The notes under the pieces were generated by a model. The model was given only the letters and a program-made list of their open reading frames with translations. It was not told where the DNA came from and searched no databases. From JBGQOG01 sp052113705 (GTDB taxonomy: Bacteria; Pseudomonadota; Alphaproteobacteria; Rhodobacterales; Rhodobacteraceae): a DNA stretch of 64,000 nucleotides. The stretch covers positions 1 through 64,000 of the forward strand of contig NZ_JBGQOG010000010.1 in NCBI RefSeq assembly GCF_052113705.1, in the 5' to 3' direction. The translations under genes and the position numbers were made by a program. Of this stretch, positions 33,960-42,706 are shown piece after piece (positions within the stretch are counted from its first letter, which is position 1; every line of letters begins with the position of its first letter).

Positions 33960-36077
33960 ATGATCGACGTCGAAGACCTGATCGCGCTCGTTCGCAACTA
34001 CAATCCGCGTACCAATTCCGAATTGATCCGCCGCGCCTATGATTATGGCAAGCGGATGCATGAAGGGCAGTTCCGGCATTCGGGCGAGCCCTATTTTACC
34101 CATCCCGTGGCCGTCGCCGCGATCCTGACCGAGCAGCAGCTCGACGATGCCACCATCGTCACCGCGTTGCTGCATGACACGATCGAAGACACCCGCTCCA
34201 CCTATGCCGAAGTTGCCGCATTGTTTGGCACCGATGTGGCCGAACTGGTGGATGGCGTCACCAAACTGACCAATCTGCAGCTTTCCTCTTCGGCGTCGAA
34301 ACAGGCGGAGAACTTCCGCAAACTGTTCATGGCGATGTCCAAGGATCTGCGGGTCATTCTGGTCAAACTGGCCGACCGGCTGCACAACATGCGCACGATC
34401 AAATCGATGCGCCCGGACAAGCAGGCACAAAAAGCCCGCGAAACCATGGACATCTTTGCCCCACTGGCCGGGCGCATGGGCATGCAATGGATGCGCGAAG
34501 AGCTGGAAGACCTGGCTTTCAAGGTGCTGAACGCCGAGGCGCGCACTTCGATCATCCGCCGTTTCGTGACGCTGCAAAAAGAATCGGGCGACGTGATCCC
34601 GCGGATCACCACCGACATCCGGATCGAGCTGGAAAAGGCCCAGATCGAGGCGGATGTCTTTGGCCGCGCCAAACGTCCCTATTCGATCTGGCGCAAGATG
34701 CAGGAAAAGCAGCTGGCGTTTTCGCGGCTGTCCGACATCTACGGTTTCCGCATCATCACCCGCTCCGAGGCCGATTGCTACCGCGTGCTGGGGGTGATCC
34801 ACCAGCGCTGGCGCGCCGTGCCGGGCCGGTTCAAGGATTACATCAGCCAACCGAAGTCGAACGGCTACCGCTCGATCCACACCACGGTTTCGGCGCGCGA
34901 CGGCAAACGGGTCGAGGTGCAGATCCGCACCCGGCAGATGCACGAAGTGGCCGAGGCGGGCGTGGCCGCGCATTGGTCCTACCGCGAGGGGGTCCGGGCG
35001 CAAAACCCCTTTGCCGTCGACCCCGCCAAATGGATCGCGCAGCTCACCGAACGCTTCGAAGAGGGCGACCACGACGAGTTTCTCGAAAACGTGAAGCTGG
35101 AAATGTACACCGATCAGGTGTTCTGTTTCAGCCCGAAAGGCGATGTGGTCAAGCTGCCGAAAGGCGCCACGCCCATCGACTATGCCTATGCGATCCACAC
35201 GCGGATCGGCAATTCCTGTGTCGGCGCCAAGGTCGATGGAATCCGCGTCCCGCTCTGGACCCGGCTGAAGAACGGCCAGTCGATCGAGATCATCACCGCC
35301 GCCGGACAACGGCCGCAGGCGACCTGGCTCGACATTGTCATCACCGGCCGCGCCAAGGGGGCGATCCGCAAATCCCTGCGCGAAGATGACCGCGAGCGTT
35401 TCGTGAAACTCGGGGCCGAACTGGCGCGGGTGGCCTTTGAGCACGTGGGCCGCAAGGTCTCGGACAAGGCCTTGAGAACAGCCGCAAAAACCCTCGGCCT
35501 CAGCGATGATACCGAGCTGTTGGCGCGGCTGGGTTCGGCGGAGCTGACGGCGCGCGAAGTGATTGCGGCGCTCTATCCCGAACTCGCGCTGAAACAGGCG
35601 GATGAGGTCGACAGCCGCCGTCCGGTGATCGGTCTGGCCGCCGATCAGAACTTCCGCCGCGCGCATTGCTGCCAGCCGCTCCCGGGCGAGCGGATCGTGG
35701 GCATCACCTATCGCGGTCAGGGCGTGGTGGTGCATTCCATCGACTGTCCGGCGCTGGAAGAGGTCGAGGAGCAGCCCGCACGCTGGGTCGATCTGCACTG
35801 GCAATCGGGGCGTCATGCGGCGGTGAATGATGTCAGCCTCAAACTGACCATCGCCAATGACGCGGGCGTACTTGGCCATATCTGCACCTTGATCGGCCAG
35901 CAAAAGGCCAATATCTCGGACATGCGTTTCGTTGACAGGAAACCAGACTTTTACTCTCTCGTGATAGAGGTCGAACTGCGCGACGTGGAACACCTGCATA
36001 CGTTGCTGACGGCGCTGGAAGCGGAAAGCGACGTGGCGCAAGTAGAACGCTGGCGGGATCTGTCCCGCAAGCCTTGA
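33960..36077 (+). CDS. Bifunctional (p)ppGpp synthetase/hydrolase (Rsh)
   Basis: This 705-residue Rel/Spo protein makes and degrades the stringent alarmones. The HD hydrolase domain is intact (HDTIEDT, His72-Asp73), the synthetase domain has YISQPKSNGYRSIHT and EVQIRT, and a TGS domain (DQVFCFSPKGDVVKLP) and a C-terminal ACT domain (LKLTIANDAGVLGHICTLIG) follow. All four modules are present, so both activities are expected. It follows rpoZ closely. Alphaproteobacteria usually carry this single Rsh enzyme. Confidence 0.96.
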   Translation: MIDVEDLIALVRNYNPRTNSELIRRAYDYGKRMHEGQFRHSGEPYFTHPVAVAAILTEQQLDDATIVTALLHDTIEDTRSTYAEVAALFGTDVAELVDGVTKLTNLQLSSSASKQAENFRKLFMAMSKDLRVILVKLADRLHNMRTIKSMRPDKQAQKARETMDIFAPLAGRMGMQWMREELEDLAFKVLNAEARTSIIRRFVTLQKESGDVIPRITTDIRIELEKAQIEADVFGRAKRPYSIWRKMQEKQLAFSRLSDIYGFRIITRSEADCYRVLGVIHQRWRAVPGRFKDYISQPKSNGYRSIHTTVSARDGKRVEVQIRTRQMHEVAEAGVAAHWSYREGVRAQNPFAVDPAKWIAQLTERFEEGDHDEFLENVKLEMYTDQVFCFSPKGDVVKLPKGATPIDYAYAIHTRIGNSCVGAKVDGIRVPLWTRLKNGQSIEIITAAGQRPQATWLDIVITGRAKGAIRKSLREDDRERFVKLGAELARVAFEHVGRKVSDKALRTAAKTLGLSDDTELLARLGSAELTAREVIAALYPELALKQADEVDSRRPVIGLAADQNFRRAHCCQPLPGERIVGITYRGQGVVVHSIDCPALEEVEEQPARWVDLHWQSGRHAAVNDVSLKLTIANDAGVLGHICTLIGQQKANISDMRFVDRKPDFYSLVIEVELRDVEHLHTLLTALEAESDVAQVERWRDLSRKP

Positions 36078-36151
36078 CGGTGCCCCCCTTGGGGGGACCA
36101 AAATGGCGGGGCCGCAGGGCTGATGCTGCAGGACGAGGGAAGGACGGATCG

Positions 36152-36796
36152 GTGGTATTCAAGCGGCGCGACAAACGCAGTTACGCGCGCATGGCTGCTG
36201 AATCGCTCTGGCCCCGGGGCGGTTGGACCCGCGCCTTCCACTATATCAAGCACCGACTGAACCGCCTGCCCGACCGGCCGCACCGCATCGCGCGCGGCAT
36301 TGCGGCGGGGGTGTTCATCTCCTTTACACCGTTGTTCGGGCTGCATTTCTTTGGCGCGGTGGTGATTGCCATGGCGCTGCGCGGCAATATCATCGCCGCC
36401 ATTCTCGGCACGTTCGCGGGCAATCCGATCACCTTTCCGATCATCGGCTATTCCTCGATGAAGCTCGGGCATTGGATGCTTGGCACCCGGTTTCAGGACC
36501 ATGGCAACCACGGGCTGGTCGAAAAGTTCCTGCAGGCGGGCGGCGATCTGAAGAACAACTTCCTGGCGATCTTCACCGATGCGCACAGCAATTGGGACGG
36601 GCTGGCGAATTTCTTCTTTGACGTGTTCCTGCCCTATCTGGTGGGGGGGATCGGTCCCGGGATCATCGCGGCGGTGGCGGCCTATTACTTCTCGCTGCCG
36701 CTGATCACCGCCTATCAGAACCGCCGCCGCAAGCGGATCAAGGAACGCTTTGACAAGCTGAAGGCCAAGATCGTCCACCGCGCCGACAAGGTCTGA
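36152..36796 (+). CDS. DUF2062 membrane protein
   Basis: This 214-residue protein begins MVFKRRDKRSYARMAAESLWPRGGW and contains the DUF2062 core: RIARGIAAGVFISFTPLFGLHF, GNIIAAILGTFAGNPITFP and a final hydrophobic segment near 165-190. Three or four membrane segments and a basic C-terminal tail are visible. Function unknown. I choose the GTG at 36152, preceded by AAGGA; a TTG at 36074 overlapping the rsh stop would add a non-conserved leader. It lies between rsh and pdxJ, an order common in Rhodobacterales. Confidence 0.85.
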   Translation: MVFKRRDKRSYARMAAESLWPRGGWTRAFHYIKHRLNRLPDRPHRIARGIAAGVFISFTPLFGLHFFGAVVIAMALRGNIIAAILGTFAGNPITFPIIGYSSMKLGHWMLGTRFQDHGNHGLVEKFLQAGGDLKNNFLAIFTDAHSNWDGLANFFFDVFLPYLVGGIGPGIIAAVAAYYFSLPLITAYQNRRRKRIKERFDKLKAKIVHRADKV

Positions 36797-36935
36797 CGCG
36801 CCGCGAAGCCGCCGCCGGTCCGGCAGGCGGCATGTGTATCCCCCCGCAGAATTGGTACAAAATTTCCCGCGCCGCCCGGTTCCGTTTCGCCGCGCCGCGC
36901 TCTACCTTGCGCAGCACAGCTGCAAGGAGGCGACG

Positions 36936-37703
36936 ATGGATCAAGCGCAACACCGGCTCCGTCTGGGAGTGAACATCGACCATGTGGCCACCGTGCGGAA
37001 TGCCCGCGGCGGGGCCTATCCCGATCCGCTGCGCGCAGCGCTCTTGGCGCAGGCCGCTGGTGCCGATGGCATCACCGCGCATCTGCGCGAAGACCGCCGC
37101 CACATCCGCGATGCCGATATGGCCGCCCTGCGCGAGGGCTGCAGCCTGCCGCTGAATTTTGAAATGGCTGCAACTGCGGAAATGCAGGCACTGGCTCTGG
37201 CCACCCGCCCGCATGCCGTCTGCCTCGTGCCGGAGAAACGCGAAGAGCGCACCACCGAGGGCGGCCTTGATGTGGCGGGCGACGCGGCGCGTCTAGCCGA
37301 CTATATCGCCCCGCTGCGCGAGGCGGGCGCGCGGGTATCGATGTTCATCGGCCATGATCCGCGCCAGATCGAGGCCTCGGCCCGCATCGGCGCGGCGGTG
37401 GTGGAGCTGCACACCGGCGGCTATTGCGATTTCCACGCCGAGGGCCGCTTTGCCGAGCGGGACGCCGAGCTGGCCGCCCTCGCCGAGGGCGCGCGTCTGG
37501 CGCATTCGCTGGGGCTTGAGGTGCATGCGGGCCATGGGCTGAGCTTTGACACCGTCGCCCCCATCGCCGCCCTGCCCGAAGTGGTCGAGCTGAACATCGG
37601 CCATTTCCTGATCGCGGAATCGATCTTCATCGGGCTGGAGCCCGCCATCCGCGAGATGCGCGCCCGCATGGATGCGGCCCGCGCGGGAATTGTCTCGGCA
37701 TGA
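36936..37703 (+). CDS. pdxJ: Pyridoxine 5'-phosphate synthase
   Basis: PdxJ condenses 1-deoxyxylulose 5-phosphate with aminoacetone phosphate to make vitamin B6 phosphate. The 255-residue TIM-barrel protein has LGVNIDHVATVRNARGG (N-terminal active-site loop), GITAHLREDRRHI, LNFEMA, LVPEKREERTTEGG and GHGLSFDTV in the expected order. AAGGAGG lies 5 bases before the ATG at 36936. Its stop overlaps the acpS start, giving the usual pdxJ-acpS-lepB-rnc-era order. Confidence 0.96.
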   Translation: MDQAQHRLRLGVNIDHVATVRNARGGAYPDPLRAALLAQAAGADGITAHLREDRRHIRDADMAALREGCSLPLNFEMAATAEMQALALATRPHAVCLVPEKREERTTEGGLDVAGDAARLADYIAPLREAGARVSMFIGHDPRQIEASARIGAAVVELHTGGYCDFHAEGRFAERDAELAALAEGARLAHSLGLEVHAGHGLSFDTVAPIAALPEVVELNIGHFLIAESIFIGLEPAIREMRARMDAARAGIVSA

Positions 37704-38134
37704 TCCTCGGCATCGGCACCGATCTGGCGAATATCGAACGGATCGAGGGCACCCTGGCCCGCTTTGGCGACCGGTTCAAGAACCGGGTCTTCACCCCGAC
37801 CGAGATCGCCAAGGCCGAGGCGCGGGCGCATCAGCCCGCCACCTATGCCAAACGCTGGGCGGCCAAGGAGGCCTGTTCCAAGGCGCTTGGCACCGGCCTC
37901 GCGATGGGGATCGCGTGGAGGGACATGGCCGTCACCAACTTGCGCAGCGGCCAGCCCGTCATGCATCTGACCGGCTGGGCCGCCGAGCGTCTGGCCGCGA
38001 TGACCCCGCCCGGACATGAGGCCACCGTGCATGTGACGCTGACCGATGATCACCCTTGGGCGCAGGCCTTTGTGGTGATCGAGGCGCGCCCGGTCACCGC
38101 GCCAGATGAGGTCCTGACACCGCCACATCCCTGA
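37700..38134 (+). CDS. acpS: Holo-[acyl-carrier-protein] synthase
   Basis: AcpS attaches phosphopantetheine to acyl carrier protein. The 144-residue protein has the two magnesium-binding blocks, GIGTDLANIERI at residues 4-15 and KRWAAKEACSKALGTG near residue 51. It overlaps pdxJ by 4 bases (ATGA). The C-terminal extension beyond about 130 residues is Pro-rich and not conserved. Confidence 0.95.
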   Translation: MILGIGTDLANIERIEGTLARFGDRFKNRVFTPTEIAKAEARAHQPATYAKRWAAKEACSKALGTGLAMGIAWRDMAVTNLRSGQPVMHLTGWAAERLAAMTPPGHEATVHVTLTDDHPWAQAFVVIEARPVTAPDEVLTPPHP

Positions 38135-38283
38135 CCGCGCCGCCACCACCACCCCGGTTGCAGGCCCCCGGCCCACCGCCCGGATGCGGTTCTGGCCGGG
38201 CACAGACCCGCGCTGCCGCCAAAGCGCCCATCACGGTGACGTGCGGAACCCGGCAAAACCGGCCCCCCGCGCCGCCCCATCGC

Positions 38284-38317
38284 TTGACTCGGAGGCCGGG
38301 GGAGCGCAATTAGCGCT
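38284..38317 (+). promoter_or_regulatory. Predicted sigma-70-type promoter of lepB operon with palindrome
   Basis: TTGACT at 38284-38289 and CAATTA at 38307-38312 are 17 bp apart, 33 bases upstream of the lepB start. The -10 is overlapped by a palindrome, AGCGC-AATTA-GCGCT (38303-38317), which could be an operator. The 210-base gap after acpS otherwise holds no gene. Confidence 0.45.
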
Positions 38318-38344
38318 GGGTTTTCCACAAGAAACGGACGGAAC

Positions 38345-39127
38345 ATGGCCAGCACGGCGAAAGACGGTATCATGGAGACGGTGAAAACCGTCGTCTACGC
38401 GCTTCTGATTGCAGGCGTGTTCCGCACGCTCTTCTTCCAGCCTTTCTGGATCCCCTCCGGCTCGATGAAGGACACGCTGCTGATCGGCGATTTCCTCTTC
38501 GTCAACAAAATGGCCTATGGCTATTCGCGCCATTCCTGCCCCTTCTCGATGTGTCCGATCACCGGCCGCATCCTCGGCTCGGACCCCGAGCGCGGCGACG
38601 TGGTGGTCTTCCGCCATCCGACGCAGGGCGTCGATTTCATCAAACGGCTGGTGGGTCTGCCGGGTGACACCATTCAGGTGACCAATGGCGTTCTGATCAT
38701 CAACGGCACCCCGGTGCAGCTGAAAGATGACGGCACCTTTGTCGAGACGAAGGAAAAGCAAGGGCCGCAGGGCCTGATGCCGCGTTGCGCCAATGACCCG
38801 GTGGGTCAGGGCGGCGAATGTGTCAAGGGCCGTCAGATCGAGACGCTGCCGAATGGCGTCTCGCATGACATCCTGAACATCTCGGACACCTGGGTTGCCG
38901 ACAACACGGCGGTCTTCACCGTTCCCGCGGGCCAGTATTTCTTCATGGGGGACAACCGTGACAACTCCGCCGACAGCCGCTTTGCGGTGACGGCCGATGG
39001 CGTGGGCTTCGTGCCCGCAGAATATCTGATCGGCCGCGCCGACCGGATCATGTTCTCCTCGGCAGGCCGCTCGCTGCTCTTCTTCTGGACCTGGCGCTCT
39101 GACCGCTTCTTCAAGGCGGTCGAGTGA
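38345..39127 (+). CDS. lepB: Signal peptidase I
   Basis: LepB removes signal peptides at the periplasmic face of the inner membrane. The 260-residue protein has one N-terminal membrane anchor (about 12-31), the catalytic Ser40 in PSGSM, the general base Lys100 in FIKRLVGLPGD, and the C-terminal box GDNRDNSADSR. An insert with four cysteines (SCPFSMC and two later) is seen in the mature domain. It leads lepB-rnc-era-DUF1491 with overlapping stops and starts; its stop overlaps the GTG of rnc. Confidence 0.96.
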   Translation: MASTAKDGIMETVKTVVYALLIAGVFRTLFFQPFWIPSGSMKDTLLIGDFLFVNKMAYGYSRHSCPFSMCPITGRILGSDPERGDVVVFRHPTQGVDFIKRLVGLPGDTIQVTNGVLIINGTPVQLKDDGTFVETKEKQGPQGLMPRCANDPVGQGGECVKGRQIETLPNGVSHDILNISDTWVADNTAVFTVPAGQYFFMGDNRDNSADSRFAVTADGVGFVPAEYLIGRADRIMFSSAGRSLLFFWTWRSDRFFKAVE

Positions 39128-39813
39128 AGATTTCGGCGGAAATCGCGGGCTTTCAGGCCCGCCTGGGCCATAGCTTCGCCAAGCCGGAGCTGTTGCTGCG
39201 CGCGCTGACCCATGCGTCGATCGCGACGCCGCAGCGCCCCGACAACCAGCGGCTGGAGTTTCTGGGCGACCGGGTGCTCGGCCTCGTGATGGCGGAAACG
39301 CTGCTCCGGGCCGATACCAAAGCCTCCGAGGGGCAATTGGCGCCGCGCTTCAACGCTTTGGTGCGCAAAGAGGCCTGCGCCGATGTCGCGCGCGACATCG
39401 GGCTGGGCGATGTGCTGAAACTCGGCCGCTCCGAAATGATGACCGGGGGCCGCCGCAAAGAGGCGCTCTTGGGCGATGCGATGGAGGCGGTGATCGCCGC
39501 CGTCTACCTCGATGCAGGCTTTGATGCCGCGCGTGATCTGGTGCTGCGCCTCTGGGGGCCGCGCATCGGCGGTGTGGCCGAGGATGCCCGCGACCCCAAG
39601 ACCAGCCTGCAAGAATGGGCCCAGGCCCGTGGCCTGCCGCCCCCCACCTATTCCGAAGTGGGGCGCGATGGTCCCGACCATGCCCCGCTCTTCACCATTG
39701 AAGCACGCCTGACAACGGGCGAAGCTGAAACCGCACAGGCTGGCGCCAAGCGTCAGGCCGAACAGGCCGCCGCCCGCGCCCTACTTGCCCGTATGGAGAT
39801 GTCCGATGACTGA
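39124..39813 (+). CDS. rnc: Ribonuclease III
   Basis: RNase III cleaves double-stranded RNA, including rRNA precursors. The 229-residue protein has the signature NQRLEFLGDRVLGL (catalytic Glu45 and Asp49), GDAMEAVIAAVYLD for the second acidic pair, and a C-terminal double-stranded RNA-binding domain (KTSLQEWAQARGL to KRQAEQAAARALLARM). It starts with a GTG overlapping the lepB stop (GTGA) and overlaps era by 8 bases. Confidence 0.96.
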   Translation: MKISAEIAGFQARLGHSFAKPELLLRALTHASIATPQRPDNQRLEFLGDRVLGLVMAETLLRADTKASEGQLAPRFNALVRKEACADVARDIGLGDVLKLGRSEMMTGGRRKEALLGDAMEAVIAAVYLDAGFDAARDLVLRLWGPRIGGVAEDARDPKTSLQEWAQARGLPPPTYSEVGRDGPDHAPLFTIEARLTTGEAETAQAGAKRQAEQAAARALLARMEMSDD

Positions 39814-40771
39814 AGCGACCCCCGAGAACGGCGCAAACGACCCGCAAGAGGATACGCAACCGCAGGGCCCGACCCGCGCCGGTTTCGTCGCCCTGATCGG
39901 CGAGCCGAATGCCGGAAAATCGACCCTGCTGAACCGCATGGTTGGCGCCAAGGTCTCGATCGTCACCCATAAGGTGCAGACCACCCGTGCCCGCATCCGC
40001 GGTGTTTGCATGGAGGGCAATGCGCAGATCGTGTTTGTCGACACGCCCGGCATCTTCCGGCCGCGCCGCCGTCTGGACCGCGCCATGGTCACCGCCGCTT
40101 GGGGCGGGGCAGCCGATGCCGATCTGGTTGTCCTGCTGATCGAAGCGCATCGCGGCCGCACCGAAGGCACCAAAGCCATCATCGAGGCGCTGAAAGAGCG
40201 GATGGGCGACCGCCCGGTGGCCCTCGCGATCAACAAGATCGACAAGGTCAAGGCCGAGACGCTGCTGGCGCTGGCCGAAGAGATGAACAACGCCTATCCT
40301 TTCGCCAAGACCTTCATGATCTCGGCGGAACGCGGCTATGGCGTCGATGATCTGCGCGAATGGCTGGCGGCGGAACTGCCGGAAAACCCGTGGTATTACC
40401 CCGAGGATCAGATCGCCGATCTGCCGATGCGGATGATCGCCGCCGAAGTGACGCGCGAGAAACTGACCCTGCGCCTGCATGAGGAACTGCCCTATCAGCT
40501 CACCGTCGAGACCGAGAAATGGGAAGACCGCGCCGATGGCTCGACGCGGATCGACCAGCTCGTCTATGTGATGCGCGACGGGCATAAGGGCATCGTGCTC
40601 GGCCATGGTGGTGAGACGATCAAATCCGTCGGCAAGGCCGCACGCGAAGATCTGACCGAATTCCTCGGCCGCCCGGTCCATCTCTTCCTGCAGGTGAAGG
40701 TGCGGCCGAACTGGCTGGAAGAGAAAGAGCGCTACTCGGAAATGGGCCTCGACTTCAACGACGGCGATTGA
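39806..40771 (+). CDS. era: GTPase Era
   Basis: Era is a GTPase that helps 16S rRNA maturation and 30S assembly. The 321-residue protein has G1 GEPNAGKST at residues 32-40, DTPG, NKID, and a C-terminal KH domain (HKGIVLGHGGETIKSVGKAAR). About 20 residues of Gln/Glu-rich leader precede the GTPase domain. GGAG inside the rnc tail lies 8 bases before the ATG at 39806, consistent with coupled translation. Confidence 0.96.
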   Translation: MTEATPENGANDPQEDTQPQGPTRAGFVALIGEPNAGKSTLLNRMVGAKVSIVTHKVQTTRARIRGVCMEGNAQIVFVDTPGIFRPRRRLDRAMVTAAWGGAADADLVVLLIEAHRGRTEGTKAIIEALKERMGDRPVALAINKIDKVKAETLLALAEEMNNAYPFAKTFMISAERGYGVDDLREWLAAELPENPWYYPEDQIADLPMRMIAAEVTREKLTLRLHEELPYQLTVETEKWEDRADGSTRIDQLVYVMRDGHKGIVLGHGGETIKSVGKAAREDLTEFLGRPVHLFLQVKVRPNWLEEKERYSEMGLDFNDGD

Positions 40772-41106
40772 TGGAGGCGCGGCTGACGGCGGATTTCTGG
40801 GTCCGCGCCTATCTGGCGCGGCTCGGGCTTGCCGACATTCCGGCCTATGTGCTGCACAAGGGCGACCCCGGCGCGGGCGCCGTGCTGGTGAAATGCGCCA
40901 CGCTCGATGGCCGCGCGAGTCTCTGGCAACGCAGCTATGATCTGATGAGCGGCGCCCGCGCCTGGGTGGTGCTGAAAGACGATGCCGAACCCGAAGTTGA
41001 CGCCGCCATCCGCCGCCAGCGCAGCTTTGACCCCGACCTCTGGGTGATCGAGATCGAAAGCCGCACGGGCCGCACTTTGCTCGACGAAGAGGGTCTCTCG
41101 GATTAG
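40771..41106 (+). CDS. DUF1491 protein
   Basis: This 111-residue protein has the conserved opening EARLTADFWVRAYLARLGLADIP and the middle and closing motifs GAGAVLVKCATLDGRASL and FDPDLWVIEIESRTGRTLLDE. It matches the alphaproteobacterial DUF1491 family, which has no known function but is regularly found between era and recO, as here. The ATG shares its first base with the last base of the era stop (TGATG), so it is co-translated with era. No membrane or metal motifs are visible. Confidence 0.85.
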   Translation: MEARLTADFWVRAYLARLGLADIPAYVLHKGDPGAGAVLVKCATLDGRASLWQRSYDLMSGARAWVVLKDDAEPEVDAAIRRQRSFDPDLWVIEIESRTGRTLLDEEGLSD

Positions 41107-41107
41107 C

Positions 41108-41218
41108 CTTGCTTCGGGACAAATATCCTGCGGGGGTCCGGGGGCGCAAAGCCCCCGGGGGTGGCCGCAAGCGGCACCGCCGGATGCCTCCGGCGGGGAT
41201 ATTTTGTACCAAGCAAAG
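41108..41218. repeat. Dispersed intergenic element, inverted pair (copies 5 and 6)
   Basis: A minus-oriented copy (CTTGCTTCGGGAC then AAATATCC, 41108-41128) and a plus-oriented copy (GGATATTTTG then ACCAAGCAAAG, 41197-41218) flank two perfect GC hairpins: CCGGGGGC/GCCCCCGG (41138-41158) and CCGCCGGA/TCCGGCGG (41177-41196). The whole block fills the gap between the DUF1491 gene and recO and can fold as a branched hairpin. Confidence 0.75.
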
Positions 41219-41234
41219 GGGGAGACTGCGACAC

Positions 41235-41963
41235 GTGGACTGGCGGGAAGACGGCACCATCCTTTCGCTGCGCCCGCATGGGGAAACCTCGGTGATCCTT
41301 GAGGTGTTCACCCGCGACCGCGGGCGTCACGCAGGGGTGGTGCGGGGCGGCGTGTCGCGCAAGATTGCGCCGGTCATCCAACCGGGCAACCGGGTCACCC
41401 TCGCCTGGCGCGCCCGGCTGGAGGATCATCTGGGCAGCTTTACCGCCGAGCCGCTGATCAGCCGGGCGGGTATTCTATCGGACCGGCTGGCGCTCAGCGG
41501 CCTCAACGCCATCTGCGCGCTTTTGGTCTTCGTGCTGCCCGAGCGTGACCCGCATCCGGCATTGCACGACCGGACCGAGGAATTGCTGGGGCAACTCTCC
41601 GCCGGGCATCCCGATTGGCCGCTCGCCTATCTGCGCTGGGAGATGCAGCTTCTGGAGGAGATGGGGCACGGGCTGGATCTCAGCCGCTGTGCTGTGACCG
41701 GCAGCCGCGAGGATCTGGCCTTTGTCAGCCCGAAGACCGGCCGTGCCATCAGCCGCGGGGCCGCGGGCGATTGGGCGCCCCGGCTCTTGCCGCTGCCGCA
41801 ATGTCTGTTGGGGCAGGGTCCGGCGATGGCGGGTGAACTGGCGCAGGGGCTGGCGGTCACCGGCCATTTTCTCGCCACGCATCTGGCCCCGGCGCTCGGC
41901 ACCCGGCCTTTGCCCGAGGCGCGCAACCGGTTGATCGCGGCGCTCTCGCGCCAGCAGGTTTAG
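41235..41963 (+). CDS. recO: DNA repair protein RecO
   Basis: RecO loads RecA with RecR in gap repair. The 242-residue protein begins MDWREDGTILSLRPHGETSVILEVFTRD (OB-fold domain) and continues with GNRVTLAWRARLEDHLGSF and the helical C-terminal domain carrying HGLDLSRCAVTGSREDLAFVSPKTGRAIS. The start is a GTG at 41235 with GGGAG about 11 bases upstream; the frame reads back to 41109 through the repeat element, which is unlikely to be translated. Its stop overlaps that of the convergent cobV by 4 bases. Confidence 0.92.
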   Translation: MDWREDGTILSLRPHGETSVILEVFTRDRGRHAGVVRGGVSRKIAPVIQPGNRVTLAWRARLEDHLGSFTAEPLISRAGILSDRLALSGLNAICALLVFVLPERDPHPALHDRTEELLGQLSAGHPDWPLAYLRWEMQLLEEMGHGLDLSRCAVTGSREDLAFVSPKTGRAISRGAAGDWAPRLLPLPQCLLGQGPAMAGELAQGLAVTGHFLATHLAPALGTRPLPEARNRLIAALSRQQV

Positions 41964-42706
41964 GCATTCCAGCAGGCGGCCAGCGCGACCCAGCCCGCGA
42001 TCTCACAGATCTGCTGCGTGGCGCCCAATGTGTCACCACTATAGCCACCGAGCTGCCGCTGGCAGAGCGCCGTCAGCGCCGCCCCGGCAAGGGCGATCGC
42101 CGCTCCCGTCGCCAGAGCCGCATGGCCCACCAGAACCAGTGCAACAACGCCAAAGCCCAGCGCAGCGAGCGCACCGAGACGCCCTGCGCTGCGGGCGGAG
42201 GCACCCAGACCATCGTCCCGCGCGGGGGGCTGAAAGGTGAGGATCAGCGGCAGGCCTCCGCGGCTTGCTGCTCCCAACGCCAGCACGGCCAAAGCGGCCG
42301 TGGTGGCATCGGGCGCCGCCGCGAGGCCCGTGGCCCGCAACCCGATCCCCAGCACCAGCGCCAGCCCGCCATAAGAGCCGATACGGCTGTCGCGCATGAT
42401 TTCCAGCTTGCGGGCGCGGGTGGCGCCACCTCCCAGACCATCGGCCAGATCGGCAAGCCCGTCCTCATGCAGCCCGCCGGTGACCAGCAATCCCGCCATC
42501 AGCGCCAAAAGCGCCGCCATCAGCGGCGGCAGATGCGGCAGGGTCAGCCAGATCACCGCCGCCGGGGGCGCTGCCGCCAGCAGGCCCGCCAGCGGAAAGG
42601 CCCAGGCGGCGCTGCCCATCGCGGGCAGCGGATCGCGCAGCCGCCCCACCGGCAGCCGGGTCAACAGCATCACCGCCAGCCGGAACTGATCCCAGCGCGC
42701 GCGCAT
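41960..42706 (-). CDS. cobV: Adenosylcobinamide-GDP ribazoletransferase
   Basis: CobV (CobS in Salmonella naming) joins adenosylcobinamide-GDP and alpha-ribazole, finishing the nucleotide loop. The 248-residue inner-membrane protein has several hydrophobic helices and the acidic signature GGLHEDGLADLADGLGGG near residue 77, followed by KLEIMRDSRIGSYG. It overlaps cobU at its start by one base and overlaps recO tail to tail. The Ala/Leu-rich helices are typical of the family. Confidence 0.95.
   Translation of the reverse strand: MRARWDQFRLAVMLLTRLPVGRLRDPLPAMGSAAWAFPLAGLLAAAPPAAVIWLTLPHLPPLMAALLALMAGLLVTGGLHEDGLADLADGLGGGATRARKLEIMRDSRIGSYGGLALVLGIGLRATGLAAAPDATTAALAVLALGAASRGGLPLILTFQPPARDDGLGASARSAGRLGALAALGFGVVALVLVGHAALATGAAIALAGAALTALCQRQLGGYSGDTLGATQQICEIAGWVALAACWNA

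Noticed and set aside
33687..36101. 804-codon minus-strand open frame opposite rsh
   Set aside because: It is antisense to an intact rsh gene; composition is that of a codon-bias shadow.
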